Shown: positions 43,862 to 58,900, counted from the first letter of the stretch. The stretch is DNA of 64,000 nucleotides from Variovorax sp. N23 (GCF_025486315.1 NZ_JAOOPY010000003.1:1-64000); one strand, 5' to 3'. A program made the numbers and translations. Notes: generated from the letters alone by a model not told the origin.

Positions 43862-46800
43862 GTGCGTCTCAATTCCATCAAGCTCTCCGGCTTCAAGTCG
43901 TTCGCCGAACCCACCAATTTCCTGCTGCCGGGCCAACTGGTCGGCGTGGTGGGGCCCAACGGCTGCGGCAAGTCGAACATCATGGATGCGGTGCGCTGGG
44001 TGCTGGGCGAGTCGCGCGCGTCGGAGCTGCGCGGCGAGTCGATGCAGGACGTGATCTTCAACGGCACGACCACCCGCAAGCAGGCCAGCCGCTCCAGCGT
44101 GGAGCTGGTGTTCGACAACGCCGACCATCGCGCCGGCGGCCAGTGGTCGCAGTTCACCGAGATCGCAGTGCGTCGCGTGCTCACGCGCGACGGCACCAGC
44201 AGCTACTTCATCAACAACCTGCCGGTGCGGCGCCGCGACGTGCAGGACGTGTTCCTGGGCACCGGCCTCGGCCCGCGCGCCTACGCCATCATCGGCCAGG
44301 GCACGATCAGCCGGATCATCGAATCCAAGCCCGAGGAATTGCGCCTGTTCCTCGAGGAAGCCGCCGGCGTCTCCAAGTACAAGGAACGCCGCCGCGAGAC
44401 CGAGAACCGCCTGGGCGACACGCGCGAGAACCTCACGCGGGTGGAAGACATCCTGCGGGAGCTCAACACCAACCTCGAGCGGCTCGAGAAGCAGGCCGAG
44501 GTCGCGCAGCGCTACAACACGCTCACGGCCGACGCCACGCGCAAGCAGCACCAGCTGTGGTTCCTCAAGCGCAGCGAGAGCGAGGCCGACCAGGCCAAGA
44601 TCAAGGCCGACGCCGACAAGGCGCTGAACGACCTCGAGTCGCGCACCGCCGACCTGCGCCGCATCGAGTCCGAACTGGAGACGGTGCGCCAGGCGCACTA
44701 CGCCGCCGGCGACCAGGTCAACCAGGCGCAGGGCAAGCTCTACGAGGCCAGCGCCGAAGTCGGCCGGCTCGAAGGCGAGATCCGCTTCGTGGTCGAGGGC
44801 CGCCAGCGTGTCGAGCAGCGGCTGATCCAGTTGCGCGAGCAGATCGGGCAATGGCGCGGCCGCAAGGAAGACGCCGAAGCCGAGATCGAAACGCTGGCCG
44901 GGCAGGGCGTCGACGCCGAGGAGCAGGCCGAACTGCTGGCCGCGCAGCTGGAAGAGCACGACGCGCGCCTGCCCGAGCTCGAAGAAGCGCAGCAGCGCGC
45001 GCAGGACGAGGCCAACGCGCAGCGCGCCAGCGTCGCGCAGGTGCAGCAGCAGATCCAGGTGCTGGCCGCCGACCAGCGCAACATCGAGGAGCAGAGCCGC
45101 CAGCTGACGATGCGCAGCGAACGCCTGCGCGCCGACAAGCAGGCGCTGGCCGCGCCCGACGAAGTGAAGCTGCAAGATCTGCAGGCCCAGTTCTCCGCCG
45201 CGCAGGAGGCCGCTGCCGAATCCGACGCCCGCCTGCAGGACCTGCAGGAAGCGGTGCCGCAGCTCGACGACGACCGCCGCACCCGGCAGCAGGCCGTCAA
45301 CACCGAAGGCGCACGCCACGCCGAACTGTCGGCCCGGCTCGAAGCGCTCAAGGCGCTGCAGGAGAAGGTCAAGACCGACGGCAAACTCGCGCCGTGGCTC
45401 GCCAAGCACGGGCTCGACGGTCTGCAGGGGCTGTGGAGCCGCATCCACATCGAGCAGGGCTGGGAGAACGCGCTCGAATCGGCGCTGCGCGAACGCCTGG
45501 GCGCGCTGGAAGTGTCGCGCCTGGACATGGTCCGCGCCTTCGGCAACGACGCGCCGCCGGCCAAGCTGGCCTTCTACAACCCGCCGTCGGCCGGCGCGCC
45601 CCCGGGCAGCGCGACACTGCCGCGCCTGTCGGACCTGCTGCGCCTGAACGACGCCGGCCTGCAGGCGCTGCTGGTCGACTGGCTGCACGGGTGCTACACG
45701 GCGTCGAGCTTCGAAGAGGCGCTGGCGCAGCGCGAGAAGCTCCAGCCCGGCGAAGCCATCTTCGTGCAGAGCGGCCATGCCGTCACGACGCACAGCGTGA
45801 GCTTCTACGCGCAGGATTCGGAGCAGGCCGGCCTGTTGGCGCGCCAGCAGGAAATGGAAAACCTGGAGCGCCAGCTGCGCGCCCAGACGCTGATCAGCGA
45901 AGAAGCGCGGACCGCGCTGGTGCGTGCCGAGGCCGCCTACGCCGATGCGGCGCAGCGCCTGGTCAGCGTGCGCCGCGAAGCCGCCGAAACGCAGTCGCGC
46001 TCGCACGAGCTGCAGGTCGAGACGCTGCGCCTGACGCAGCTGGCCGAACAGACCCGCGCCCGCAGTGAGCAACTGGCAGCCGACCTCGGCGAGGTCGACG
46101 CGCAGCTCGAGGACCTGCAGGAGCGTCGCATCGCCGCCGAAGGCCGCTTCGAGGAACTCGACATGCAGCTGGCCGACGCGCAGGAGCGGCATGCGCAGCT
46201 CGACGAACGCGTGATCGAAGCCGGCCGCGCGCTGGCCGCCAGCCGCGACCAGCACCGCAGCCTGGAACGCCAGGCGCAGGAGGCGACCTTCACCCGGCGC
46301 AGCGTCGAGGCCCGCCGCGGCGAACTGAGCCGCGCGATCGAGACGGCGGCGCAGCAGACCGTGTCGCTGGCCGACGAGCAGGAGCGTGCGCAGGCCGAAC
46401 TCGGGCGCCTGTCCGACGCCGCGGCGCAGGCCGGCCTGCAGGACGCGCTGTCGCTCAAGCTCGAGCGCGAGACCGCGCTGGGCGCGTCGCGCAGCCAGTA
46501 CGACGACCTCACGATGAAGCTGCGCGCCAGCGACGAACGCCGCCTGCAGCTCGAACGCGAACTCGACCCGCTGCGCCAGCGCATCACCGAATTCCAGTTG
46601 AAGGAACAGGCCGCGCGCCTGGGCGTCGAGCAGTACGCCACGCTGCTGGCCGACGCGCAGGCCGACCTCGAAGCGGTCGCCGCGTCGATCGAGACCGACA
46701 AGGTCCGGCTGGTCGGCCTGCAGAGCGAGATCGAGCGCATCCACCGCGAGGTCGCGGCGCTCGGTGCCGTCAACCTGGCGGCGCTGGAGGAATTGGCGAC

Positions 46801-47370
46801 CGCCAGCGAGCGCAAGATCTTCCTCGACGCGCAGTCGGCCGACCTGAACGAAGCCATCACCACGCTGGAAGACGCCATCCGCAAGATCGACGGCGAAACC
46901 CGCGAGCTGCTCGGCGGGACCTTCAAGATCGTCAACGAGCACTTCAGCCGCATGTTCCCCGAGCTGTTCGGCGGCGGCAACGCGCGGCTGGTGATGACGG
47001 GCGACGAGATCCTCGATGCCGGCGTGCAGGTGCTGGCGCAGCCGCCCGGCAAGAAGAACCAGACCATCCACCTGCTGTCGGGTGGCGAGAAGGCGCTGAC
47101 CGCCATCGCGCTGGTCTTCGCGATCTTCCAGCTCAACCCGGCGCCCTTCTGTCTGCTGGACGAGGTGGACGCGCCGCTGGACGACGCCAACACCGAACGC
47201 TATGCCAAGCTGGTGTCCGCCATGAGCAAGAGCACGCAGTTCCTCTTCATCAGCCACAACAAGATCGCGATGGAAATGGCCGAGCAACTCATCGGCGTGA
47301 CCATGCAGGAGCAGGGCGTGTCGCGCATCGTCGCCGTGGACATGGAGTCCGCGGTGTCCATGGTCGAAGC

Positions 47371-47374
<4 letters not shown>
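43862..47374 (+). CDS. smc: Chromosome segregation ATPase SMC
   Basis: 1170-residue SMC protein. The N-terminal head has VVGPNGCGKSNIMDAVRWVLG, split here as the P-loop GPNGCGKS near residue 32. Long coiled coils run about 170-480 and 660-1000 and flank a hinge (about 500-640). The C-terminal head has the signature LLSGGEKALTAIALVF and Walker B FCLLDEVDAPLDD. The GTG at 43862 is used because the family begins with LNSIKLSGFKSF. It organises and segregates the chromosome. Its stop overlaps the zipA start (ATGA). Confidence 0.95.
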
Positions 47375-50575
<3,201 letters not shown>

Positions 50576-50684
50576 CGAAGTCCTGACGGCAGAGTCGTTA
50601 CCGCGCCGTTACCGAACTTCATCCGGCCGACGTCAACAGCGCAGGGCGCGTGGCGTTTACTAGGGAGCAGACAAGGAGTCAGTC

Positions 50685-51158
50685 ATGAAGAACATTCGAT
50701 GGATCTCAGCCGGGCTGGTGGCCAGTGGCGTCGTGTTGTTGAGCGGGTGCGTGGCGGTGCCCGGTGGGTACGGCTACGACAACGGCGGCTACAGCAGCGG
50801 GTACTACTCGCAGCCGTATTACGCCGAGCCCGCTCCCGTCGTGGTGGCGCCTTCGGTGTACCTGCAGGGTGGAAGCTATTACGACCGCGGCTATTACAAC
50901 CGGGGTTATTACAACCGGGGCTATTACGACGGACGTCCTGGACCGGGCTACGGCGGTCCTGGCTATGCGCAACCACGGCCGGACCAGGGCCCACGCCCTG
51001 GTTACAACCCGGGTCCGCGTCCGGGCGGCGGTGGCGGGCCGGTGGCGGGCCCGGGCCCGCGGCCCAGCGGCAACGCGTCCCCTGCTCAGCAGATATCTCG
51101 GTCGCAAGCGAATAATGTGCGCAATGGTTTTACGCCTGACGGGCGCCAGAAGGAATAG
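50685..51158 (+). CDS. Gly/Tyr/Pro-rich lipoprotein
   Basis: 157-residue exported protein. The signal peptide carries a lipobox (LLSGC, Cys22). Residues 28-90 are very rich in Tyr and Gly, with three repeats of the type YYNRG (YYDRG, YYNRG, YYNRG). The middle is a Pro/Gly linker (PGYNPGPRPGGGGG) and the C-terminus is a short polar tail (SRSQANNVRNGFTP). AAGGAG lies 9 bases before the ATG. The low-complexity pattern is common in envelope proteins of this order. No function is assigned. Confidence 0.78.
   Translation: MKNIRWISAGLVASGVVLLSGCVAVPGGYGYDNGGYSSGYYSQPYYAEPAPVVVAPSVYLQGGSYYDRGYYNRGYYNRGYYDGRPGPGYGGPGYAQPRPDQGPRPGYNPGPRPGGGGGPVAGPGPRPSGNASPAQQISRSQANNVRNGFTPDGRQKE
50874..50933 (+). 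repeat. 15-bp tandem repeat inside lipoprotein gene
   Basis: About four imperfect copies of a 15-base unit GGCTATTACAACCGG run from 50874. The two copies at 50889-50903 and 50904-50918 differ at one base (GGC against GGT). Being a multiple of three, copy-number change would keep the frame and alter the YYNRG repeat number in the encoded protein. Confidence 0.7.
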
Positions 51159-51204
51159 AGACCGGCAGGTCGCATGAGGGCGGCCTCGTCGCGATAATCG
51201 ATCC

Positions 51205-51741
51205 ATGACGATTCGCGACATCTTGAGGATGGGCGACCCACGGCTCCTGCGCATCGCGCAGCCCGTGACCGCCTTCGACACCGACGAACTGCACCTGCTG
51301 GTGCGCGACATGTTCGAGACCATGCATGCCGCCGACGGCGCCGGCCTCGCGGCACCGCAGATCGGGGTCGACCTGCAGTTGGTGATCTTCGGCACCAGCA
51401 CCGTGAATCCGCGCTATCCGGACGCGCCCATCGTCCCGCAGACCGTCCTCCTCAATCCCATCGTCACGCCGCTGGGCGATGAAGAGGAAGAAGGTTGGGA
51501 GGGCTGTCTGTCGGTGCCCGGCCTGCGTGGGGTGGTGCCGCGTTTCTCGACCATCCGCTACACCGGGTTCGATCCTTACGGCGACCCGATCGATCGGACG
51601 GTGAGCGGCTTCCATGCCCGGGTGGTCCAGCACGAGGTCGACCACCTGCTGGGCAAGCTCTATCCGATGCGGGTGCGCGACTTTTCGCGCTTCGGTTTCA
51701 CCGAGGTGTTGTTCCCCGGGCTGGACGCAGCAGACGATTGA
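51205..51741 (+). CDS. def: Peptide deformylase
   Basis: 178-residue metalloenzyme that removes the formyl group from nascent N-terminal methionine. The three motifs are [18 protein letters not shown] and [11 protein letters not shown], giving the Cys and two His metal ligands and the catalytic Glu. This appears to be an additional or variant copy, since it stands alone rather than next to fmt. Length and motif 3 (HEVDHLLG) fit the type found as a second deformylase in this order. Confidence 0.93.
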   Translation: MTIRDILRMGDPRLLRIAQPVTAFDTDELHLLVRDMFETMHAADGAGLAAPQIGVDLQLVIFGTSTVNPRYPDAPIVPQTVLLNPIVTPLGDEEEEGWEGCLSVPGLRGVVPRFSTIRYTGFDPYGDPIDRTVSGFHARVVQHEVDHLLGKLYPMRVRDFSRFGFTEVLFPGLDAADD

Positions 51742-51785
51742 GGTGACGGAGGGCGTGCGAGCACGCCTTCTATCACCCGTCGACG

Positions 51786-52190
51786 TCAGTTGTACTTGCC
51801 GCTGCTGCCGCCCACGCTGAGGCGGCCCGCGCCCAGCAGCGCCACGGCGATCGCGGCGAAGAGGAACATGCCCTGCAGTTCCAGCGCCCAGCCGCCGTTC
51901 TTACCGATCGTGAACAGGTCCTTCATGTGCACCAGCCAGAGGGCCACCACCATGTTGATGGCGATGATCCAGGCGGCCGGGCGGGTGTAGATGCCGACGA
52001 TCACCAGCACCGGCGCGACGATCTCGCCGACATAGACCAGGTACGCCAGCGCGCTGGGCAGGCCGTGCGAGGCCAGCATGCCGCCCACGCCACTCACGCC
52101 GGCGCTGATCTTGGCCACGCCATGCAGCAGGATCAGGATCCCCAGGGCCAGGCGGAGGACGAGTTTGCCGGTGTCGTCGGAACGGGTCAT
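51786..52190 (-). CDS. DoxX-family membrane protein
   Basis: 134-residue protein with four hydrophobic helices (KLVLRLALGILILLHGVAK; YLVYVGEIVAPVLVIVGIY; AAWIIAINMVVALWLVHM; FLFAAIAVALLGAG). The arrangement and the HGVAKI stretch after helix 1 match the DoxX/DoxD-like family. Family members are quinone-linked or thiosulfate-associated proteins, and most have no known function. The start at 52190 has AGGAAAG-type purines upstream (minus strand GGACTTTCCTC). The gene lies downstream of glnD on the same strand, 99 bases from its stop. Confidence 0.88.
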   Translation of the reverse strand: MTRSDDTGKLVLRLALGILILLHGVAKISAGVSGVGGMLASHGLPSALAYLVYVGEIVAPVLVIVGIYTRPAAWIIAINMVVALWLVHMKDLFTIGKNGGWALELQGMFLFAAIAVALLGAGRLSVGGSSGKYN

Positions 52191-52289
52191 GAGGAAAGTC
52201 CTTTCAAGCGAAAAACCGGATTGTGGTCGATGTTCGCGACATTTCACACACATGGGCCCCGCTGTGTCGTGCGGGGGCGCGCCGGCCGG

Positions 52290-54905
52290 TCAAGCCGACA
52301 GGGCCTCGATCAGTTCCGTCTCGATCGCCAGCTGCGCACGCTGCCCCTGCAGTTCCGGGCCGCTCAGCAGGAAGGTGTCTTCCACCCGCTCGCCGAGCGT
52401 GGTGACCTTGGCGAGCTGCAGGTGCAGCCGGTGGCGGGCGAGCACGCGGGCCACCGAATAGAGCAGGCCGGCGCGGTCGCTGGCCGAGATGCTCAGCAGC
52501 CAGCGCTGCGCCTTCTCGTCCGGTACGAGGTTGATGCGCGGCTGGATCGGGAAGCTGCGCACCCGGCGCGACACGCGGCCCTTGCTGGGGGGCGGCAGCG
52601 CGCCGGCTTCGGCCAGCGTCTTCGTGAGGCCGGTCTCCACCATGCTGATCAGGTCGCGGTAGTGCTCGGGTGTGTAGGCGGTCACGACCTGGAAGGTGTC
52701 CAGTGCGTAGCCGTTGGTGGCGGTGTGGACCTTCGCGTCCAGGATGCTGAACGAGGCTTGGTCGAAGTAGCCGCAGATGCGCGCGAACAGTTCCTGCTGG
52801 TCGGGGGTGTAGACCACCACCTGAAGGCCCTCGCCCACCGGCGAGAGGCGCGCCCGGACGATGGGCGGCGCGTGCGGGTCGACCGGCACGCCCTTGTGCG
52901 GCACATGCCGCGACAGCTGTTTGGTGTGCCAGGCGATCTCCGAGGCGTCGTGCCTCATGAAGTAGCCGACGTCGAGCGTCTCCCACAGGGCCTTGTGCAC
53001 CTCGAAGGGCTGGGCGTGCAGGGCGAGCTGCACCAGCGCCTCGCGCTTGCGCGATTCGATCTCGGCGTCCGGGTCGGGCAGGTGTCCGCCCAGGGCGCGC
53101 GAGGTGTAGCGGTAAAGGTCCTCGAGCAGCTTGCCCTTCCACGCATTCCACACGCGCGGCGAGGTGCCGCGGATGTCGGCGATGGTCAGCAGGTACAGGG
53201 CGGTCAGGTAGCGTTCGCTGCCCACACGCTTGGCGAAGGCGGCGATCACCTCGGGATCGCTCAGGTCCTGCTTCTGCGCGACCGTGCTCATCGTGAGGTG
53301 TTCGGCCACCAGGAACTCGATGAGCTTGCTGTCGCCCCGCTCGATGCCGTGCTGCTGGCAGAAGCGGTGCACGTCGCGTGCGCCCAGCGTCGAATGGTCG
53401 CCGCCGCGCCCCTTGGCGATGTCGTGGAACAGCGCGGCCACGTACAGCACCCAGGGCTTGTCCCAGCCGGCCGCGAGCTGCGAGCAGAAGGGGTACTCGT
53501 GCGCATGCTCGGCGATGAAGAAGCGCCGCACGTTGCGCAGCACCATCAGGATGTGCTGGTCGACCGTGTAGACGTGGAACAGGTCGTGCTGCATCTGCCC
53601 GACGATGCTGCGGAAGGGCCGCAGGTAGCGCCCGAGCACCGAGGTCTGGTTCATCAGCCGGAAGGCGTGCGTGATGCCGCGCGGCTCCACCAGCATCCGC
53701 ATGAAGGTGACGTGGTTGACCCGGTCGTTGCGGAACTTGCTGTCCATCACCGAGCGCGCGTTGTAGAGCGCGCGCAGCGTGCGTGCCGACAGGCCTTTCA
53801 CGCCGATGGTCTTCTGGTAGAGCAGGAAGGTCTCGAGGATGGCGTGCGGGTCCTTGAGGTACAGGTCGTCGCTCGCCACCTCGATCATCCCGGCCTTCTC
53901 GAAGAAGCGGTCGTTGATGCGGGTGGGCTCCTCGGCCTGCGGCTGCAGCCGCTCGGCGATGTTCAGCAGCAGGATCTGGGTGAGCTGCGTGACCGCCTTG
54001 GCGGCCCAGTAGTAGCGGCGCATGAGCGCTTCGCTGGCCTTGCGCTGCCCGCCCTCCGCCTGGCCTTCGTAGCCGAAGGTGGCGGCCACGGCCGTCTGCA
54101 GGTCGAACACCAGCCGGTCTTCACGCCGGTTGGCCGTGACATGCAGGCGGGCGCGGATCAGGCACAGCAGCGCCTCGTTGCGTTTGATCTGCTGCACCTC
54201 GAAGGCGGTGGCCAGACCGTTCTTCGCCAGGTCTTCCCAACGCCGGCCGAAGCCGACGGCCTTGGTCATCCAGAGCACCGTCTGCAGGTCGCGCAAGCCG
54301 CCGGGTGATTCCTTGCAGTTGGGCTCGAGCGCGTAGGGCGTGTCGTCGAACTTGTGGTGCCGGTGCCGCATCTCCTGCGACTTGGCGGCGAAGAAGGCCT
54401 GGGGGTCGATGGCGGTGCAGAAGCGCTTGCGGAAGGCCGTGTACAGCTTCTTGTCGCCGGTGATCAGGCGCGACTCGAGCAGCGAGGTCTGCACGGTCAC
54501 GTCCTTGTCCGCTTCGTCGAGGCATTCGCCCAGCGTCCGCACGCTCGAGCCGATCTCCAGGCCCACGTCCCAGCAGCGGCCGATGAAGGCTTCGAGCCGG
54601 GCCGGCTCGATGTTCGACGCATGGACCTCCGGCAGCAGCAGCAGCACGTCGACGTCGGAATAGGGGAACAGCTCGCCACGCCCGAAGCCGCCCACCGCGA
54701 CCAGCGCCAGGTCGTTGCCGAAGCCGGCATCGTTCCACAGCGTGATCAACGCCTCGTCGGCGAACGCGGCGAACTGGCGCAAGGTGTGGTGCACGCTGCG
54801 CGTGGGCGCGTTGCCGTGCCGCAGCGTCTCGAACAGCGCCATCTTCTGCGCGCGGTAGGCCTCGCGCAGCGACGGCACGTCGACCGTGGTGGCGACTTCG
54901 ATCAC
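52290..54905 (-). CDS. glnD: Bifunctional PII uridylyltransferase/uridylyl-removing enzyme GlnD
   Basis: 871-residue nitrogen sensor that uridylylates or deuridylylates the PII protein. The N-terminal nucleotidyltransferase has VAVGGFGRGELFPYSDVDVL, with the two catalytic aspartates. The central HD domain includes FHDIAKGRGGDHS, and two ACT domains follow near the C-terminus (RASFSILDAKVHT region and LLSISASDRAGLLY). The start is a GTG at 54905; the next ATG is 20 codons inside. The stop of map is 16 bases upstream, so the two are co-transcribed, as in many beta- and gammaproteobacteria. Confidence 0.94.
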   Translation of the reverse strand: MIEVATTVDVPSLREAYRAQKMALFETLRHGNAPTRSVHHTLRQFAAFADEALITLWNDAGFGNDLALVAVGGFGRGELFPYSDVDVLLLLPEVHASNIEPARLEAFIGRCWDVGLEIGSSVRTLGECLDEADKDVTVQTSLLESRLITGDKKLYTAFRKRFCTAIDPQAFFAAKSQEMRHRHHKFDDTPYALEPNCKESPGGLRDLQTVLWMTKAVGFGRRWEDLAKNGLATAFEVQQIKRNEALLCLIRARLHVTANRREDRLVFDLQTAVAATFGYEGQAEGGQRKASEALMRRYYWAAKAVTQLTQILLLNIAERLQPQAEEPTRINDRFFEKAGMIEVASDDLYLKDPHAILETFLLYQKTIGVKGLSARTLRALYNARSVMDSKFRNDRVNHVTFMRMLVEPRGITHAFRLMNQTSVLGRYLRPFRSIVGQMQHDLFHVYTVDQHILMVLRNVRRFFIAEHAHEYPFCSQLAAGWDKPWVLYVAALFHDIAKGRGGDHSTLGARDVHRFCQQHGIERGDSKLIEFLVAEHLTMSTVAQKQDLSDPEVIAAFAKRVGSERYLTALYLLTIADIRGTSPRVWNAWKGKLLEDLYRYTSRALGGHLPDPDAEIESRKREALVQLALHAQPFEVHKALWETLDVGYFMRHDASEIAWHTKQLSRHVPHKGVPVDPHAPPIVRARLSPVGEGLQVVVYTPDQQELFARICGYFDQASFSILDAKVHTATNGYALDTFQVVTAYTPEHYRDLISMVETGLTKTLAEAGALPPPSKGRVSRRVRSFPIQPRINLVPDEKAQRWLLSISASDRAGLLYSVARVLARHRLHLQLAKVTTLGERVEDTFLLSGPELQGQRAQLAIETELIEALSA

Positions 54906-54921
54906 GCCCTGGCCCCGGCGC

Positions 54922-55746
54922 TCAGGTGGCCGTCGACTTGACGAAGGACGGCAGCGGCGGGCTGCCGGCCGACAGGGTCAGCACCTCGTAGCCCGTCTCG
55001 GTGACGAGCACGCTGTGCTCCCACTGCGCCGACAGCGAATGGTCGCGCGTGACGATGGTCCAGCCGTCGTACTGGCCGCCCTTGGCGTCTTCCTTGATGT
55101 CGCGCTTGCCGGCGTTGATCATGGGCTCGATCGTGAAGATCATGCCCGGCTCGAGCCGTTCCAGGGTGCCTGGCCGGCCGTAGTGCAGCACCTGTGGCTC
55201 CTCGTGGAACTTGCGGCCCACGCCGTGGCCGCAGAACTCGCGCACCACCGAATAGCCATTGCCTTCGGCGAACTTCTGGATGGCATGGCCCACGTCACCC
55301 AGGTGCGCACCGGGGCGCACCTGCAGGATGCCGTGCCACATCGCCTCGTAGGTCACCGAGCACAGGCGCTTGGCGGCGATGGACGCGTCGCCCACGATGA
55401 ACATGCGGCTGTTGTCGCCGAACCAGCCGTCCTTGATGACGGTGACATCGATGTTCATGATGTCGCCCTTCTTCAGGGGCTTGTCGTTCGGGATGCCGTG
55501 GCACACCACGTGGTTGACCGAGGTGCAGAGCGACTTGGGGAAGGGCGTGCTGCTCGCGCCCAGGTAGCCGACCGTGGCCGAGGTGGTGCCTTGCTTGGCC
55601 ATGTATTCGGCCGCCAGGCGGTCGATTTCGTTGGTGGTGACGCCGGGTTTCACGAATGCCGTGAGGTAGTCCAGCACCTCCGACGTCAGGCGGCCGACCG
55701 CGCGCATGGCCGCAATGCCAGCCGCGTCGTGTAGGGTAATGCTCAT
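54922..55746 (-). CDS. map: Methionine aminopeptidase
   Basis: 274-residue type I enzyme that removes initiator methionine. The metal ligands are seen in order: the first aspartate in [14 protein letters not shown] and the second in GDNSRMF. They are followed by the histidine in [14 protein letters not shown], the glutamate in [10 protein letters not shown] and the last glutamate in [11 protein letters not shown]. The ATG at 55746 gives the canonical start [14 protein letters not shown]. It forms an operon with glnD and diverges from purL. Confidence 0.95.
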   Translation of the reverse strand: MSITLHDAAGIAAMRAVGRLTSEVLDYLTAFVKPGVTTNEIDRLAAEYMAKQGTTSATVGYLGASSTPFPKSLCTSVNHVVCHGIPNDKPLKKGDIMNIDVTVIKDGWFGDNSRMFIVGDASIAAKRLCSVTYEAMWHGILQVRPGAHLGDVGHAIQKFAEGNGYSVVREFCGHGVGRKFHEEPQVLHYGRPGTLERLEPGMIFTIEPMINAGKRDIKEDAKGGQYDGWTIVTRDHSLSAQWEHSVLVTETGYEVLTLSAGSPPLPSFVKSTAT

Positions 55747-55842
55747 CCTGCGATTATCCCATCCGGCATCCAGGCCGCCCGGCGTCGCGGCGCATGACCT
55801 CGGCGCATGCGCGGAGCAGCGGCCCGGCCGGTCGCGGTGGCC

Positions 55843-55886
55843 TAAAATTCCGGGTTTCCACGGACGGCCCCAGTCAGCGGCCGTCC
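55843..55886 (+). promoter_or_regulatory. purL: Promoter and leader hairpin of purL
   Basis: A likely -10 hexamer TAAAAT sits at 55843-55848; a matching -35 is not obvious. Thirteen bases on, GGACGGCC (55862-55869) and GGCCGTCC (55879-55886) form a perfect 8-bp stem with a 9-base loop, followed by a T-rich TGTTTCTTC. The hairpin lies in the 5' leader and resembles an attenuator or terminator. Confidence 0.5.
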
Positions 55887-55940
55887 AGCGTGTTTCTTCA
55901 TTCACCCTCAGCCAGCCGGCCCCCGCCGGCCCATTCGACC

Positions 55941-58900
55941 GTGACGCAGCCATCCCACACCGCCCAACCCGTCGTGACCGTGTTCGAGGGCGGCAGCGCA
56001 CTCAGCGACTTCCGGGCCCGCCAGCTCCTGCCGAAACTGCAGGCGGTCGAGCCGAGGATCGAGGCGATCGCGGCGCGCTTCGTACACCTGGTCGTGACCG
56101 ATGCGGCCCCCGACACCGCGGCCCGCGAGCGCTTCGCCGCGCTCCTGAGCTACGGCGAGCCCTTTGAAGTTCCCCCGTCGGCCACCGAACTGGTCGTCAC
56201 GCCACGCCTGGGCACCGTGTCGCCCTGGGCCTCGAAGGCGACCGACATCGCCCACAACTGCGGGCTGGCGCTGCGCCGGGTCGAGCGCGTCACGCAATAC
56301 CACCTGCGCCTGAAGGCGCCGTTGATCGGCAAGGCGCCGACGCTGGCCGGTGACCGGCGGCTGGCCGTGGCGGCGCTGCTGCACGACCGCATGACCGAGT
56401 CGGTGCTGCCCGGCATCGACGGCGCGGCAGCGCTGTTCGCCGAACTCGATGCGCAGCCGATGGCACAGGTCGACGTGCTGTCCGGCGGCCGCGCGGCGCT
56501 GGTCTCGGCCAACGGCACCTTCGGCCTGGCCCTGGCCGAGGACGAGATCGACTACCTGGTCGAGGCCTTCACCCGGCTCGGCCGCAACCCGAGCGACGTC
56601 GAGCTGATGATGTTCGCGCAGGCGAACAGCGAGCACTGCCGCCACAAGATCTTCAACGCCGACTTCGTGATCGACGGCGAGAAGCAGCCGATCAGCCTGT
56701 TCGGCATGATCCGCAACACCGAGAAGCTCAGCCCGCAGCACACCGTGGTCGCCTACGCCGACAACGCGTCGATCATGGAAGGCACGCAGATCGAGCGCTT
56801 CGTGGCGGCCGACGGCGCGGCCAGCGGCAGCTACAGGAAGCAGAGCGCGCTGAGCCATGTGCTGATGAAGGTCGAGACGCACAACCACCCGACCGCGATC
56901 TCCCCATTCCCGGGGGCCTCGACCGGCGCCGGCGGCGAGATCCGCGACGAGGGCGCGACCGGCCGCGGTTCCAAGCCCAAGGCCGGCCTGACGGGCTTCA
57001 CCGTGTCGAAGCTCTGGCCCGAAGCGGACCACTACGGCAAGCCCGCGCACATCGCCAGCCCGCTGCAGATCATGACCGAGGGCCCGCTGGGCGGCGCGGC
57101 CTTCAACAACGAATTCGGCCGTCCCAACCTGCTGGGCTACTTCCGCGAGTACGAGCAGGCGATCGCCAGCACGACCGCCGAGGGAAGCGACACCGTGCAG
57201 CGCGGCTACCACAAGCCCATCATGATCGCGGGCGGCCTCGGCAGCATCGACGCGACGCAGACCAAGAAGATCCTGTTCCCCGCCGGCTCGCTGCTGATCC
57301 AGCTCGGCGGCCCCGGCATGCGCATCGGCATGGGCGGCAGCGCCGCCAGCTCGATGGCGACCGGCGCGAACGCGGCCGAGCTCGACTTCGACTCGGTGCA
57401 GCGCGGCAACCCCGAGATCGAGCGGCGCGCGCAGGAGGTCATCAACCACTGCTGGCAGCAGGGCGCGGCCAACCCGATCCTGGCCATTCACGACGTGGGC
57501 GCCGGCGGCCTGTCGAACGCCTTCCCCGAACTGACCAACGACGCCGGCCGCGGCGCGCGCTTCGACCTGCGCGGCGTGCCGCTCGAGGAGTCGGGCATGG
57601 CGCCCAAGGAAATCTGGTGCAACGAAAGCCAGGAACGTTACGTGCTGGCCATCGCGCCGGAGTCGCTGGAGCAGTTCAAGGCCTTCTGCGAGCGCGAGCG
57701 CTGCCCGTTCGCGGTGGTGGGCGTGGCGACCGAAGAGCGCCAGTTGATCGTGGCAGACGAAGGTGCCGAAGCGCAACCCGTCGACATGCCGATGGACGTG
57801 CTGCTCGGCAAGCCGCCCAAGATGCTGCGCGACGTGAAGACCATCGCCCGCCAGTTCAAGCCGCTCGACCTGACCGGCGTCGAGCTGCAGAAGGCCGCCA
57901 TCGACGTGCTGTCGCACCCGACCGTCGCGTCCAAGCGCTTCCTCATCACCATCGGCGACCGCACCGTGGGCGGCCTGACGCACCGTGACCAGATGGTCGG
58001 CCCGTGGCAGGTGCCAGTGGCCGACTGCGCCGTGACGCTGGCCGACTACAGCGGCTTCGCCGGCGAGGGCATGAGCATGGGCGAGCGCACGCCGCTGGCC
58101 GCGCTCGACGCGCCGGCGTCCGGCCGCATGGCGGTGGCCGAGGCCATCACCAACCTGCTGGCGGCGCCGATCGAACTGTCGCGCGTCAAGCTGTCGGCCA
58201 ACTGGATGGCCGCGTGCGGCGAGCCCGGCGAAGACGCCGCGCTGTACGAGACGGTGAAGGCGGTCGGCCTCGAACTGTGCCCGGCGCTGGGCATCTCGAT
58301 CCCGGTCGGCAAGGATTCGCTGTCGATGCGCACGCAGTGGTCGGACGGCGATCAAAAGAAGAAGGTCACGTCGCCGGTCAGCCTGATCGTCACCGCCTTC
58401 GCCACGCTGGCCGACGTGCGCGGCACGCTCACGCCGCAGCTCGACCGCGACGAGGCCGACACCACGCTGGTGCTCATCGACCTGGGCCGCGGCCAGCACC
58501 GCATGGCCGGCAGCATCCTGGCGCAGACGCTGGGGCAGAGCGGCGACACGGTCCCTGACCTGGACCATCCGGAAGACCTGGTGAACCTGGTCAAGGCCGT
58601 GAACGCCCTGCGCGCCGACGGCAAGATCCTCGCGATGCACGACCGCAGCGACGGCGGCCTGTTCGCCACGGCCTGCGAGATGGCCTTCGCCGGCCACGTC
58701 GGCGTGGCGCTCAACGTCGACATGCTGGTCACCGAGGGCGACGGCATCTCCGACAGCCGCATGGAAACCGGCGACGCCAAGAACTGGGCGCAGCAGGTCA
58801 GCGCGCGCCGCGAAGAACTCACGCTCAAGGCACTGTTCAGCGAAGAACTGGGCATGGTGCTGCAGGTGCGCACCGCTGACCGCAACGACGTCATGCAGCT

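Noticed and set aside
43259..47287. Very long minus-strand open frame antisense to smc (over 1300 codons)
   Set aside because: It is a high-GC shadow of smc: low-complexity Leu/Arg/Gln composition and no recognisable domain, while the plus strand encodes a full SMC protein.
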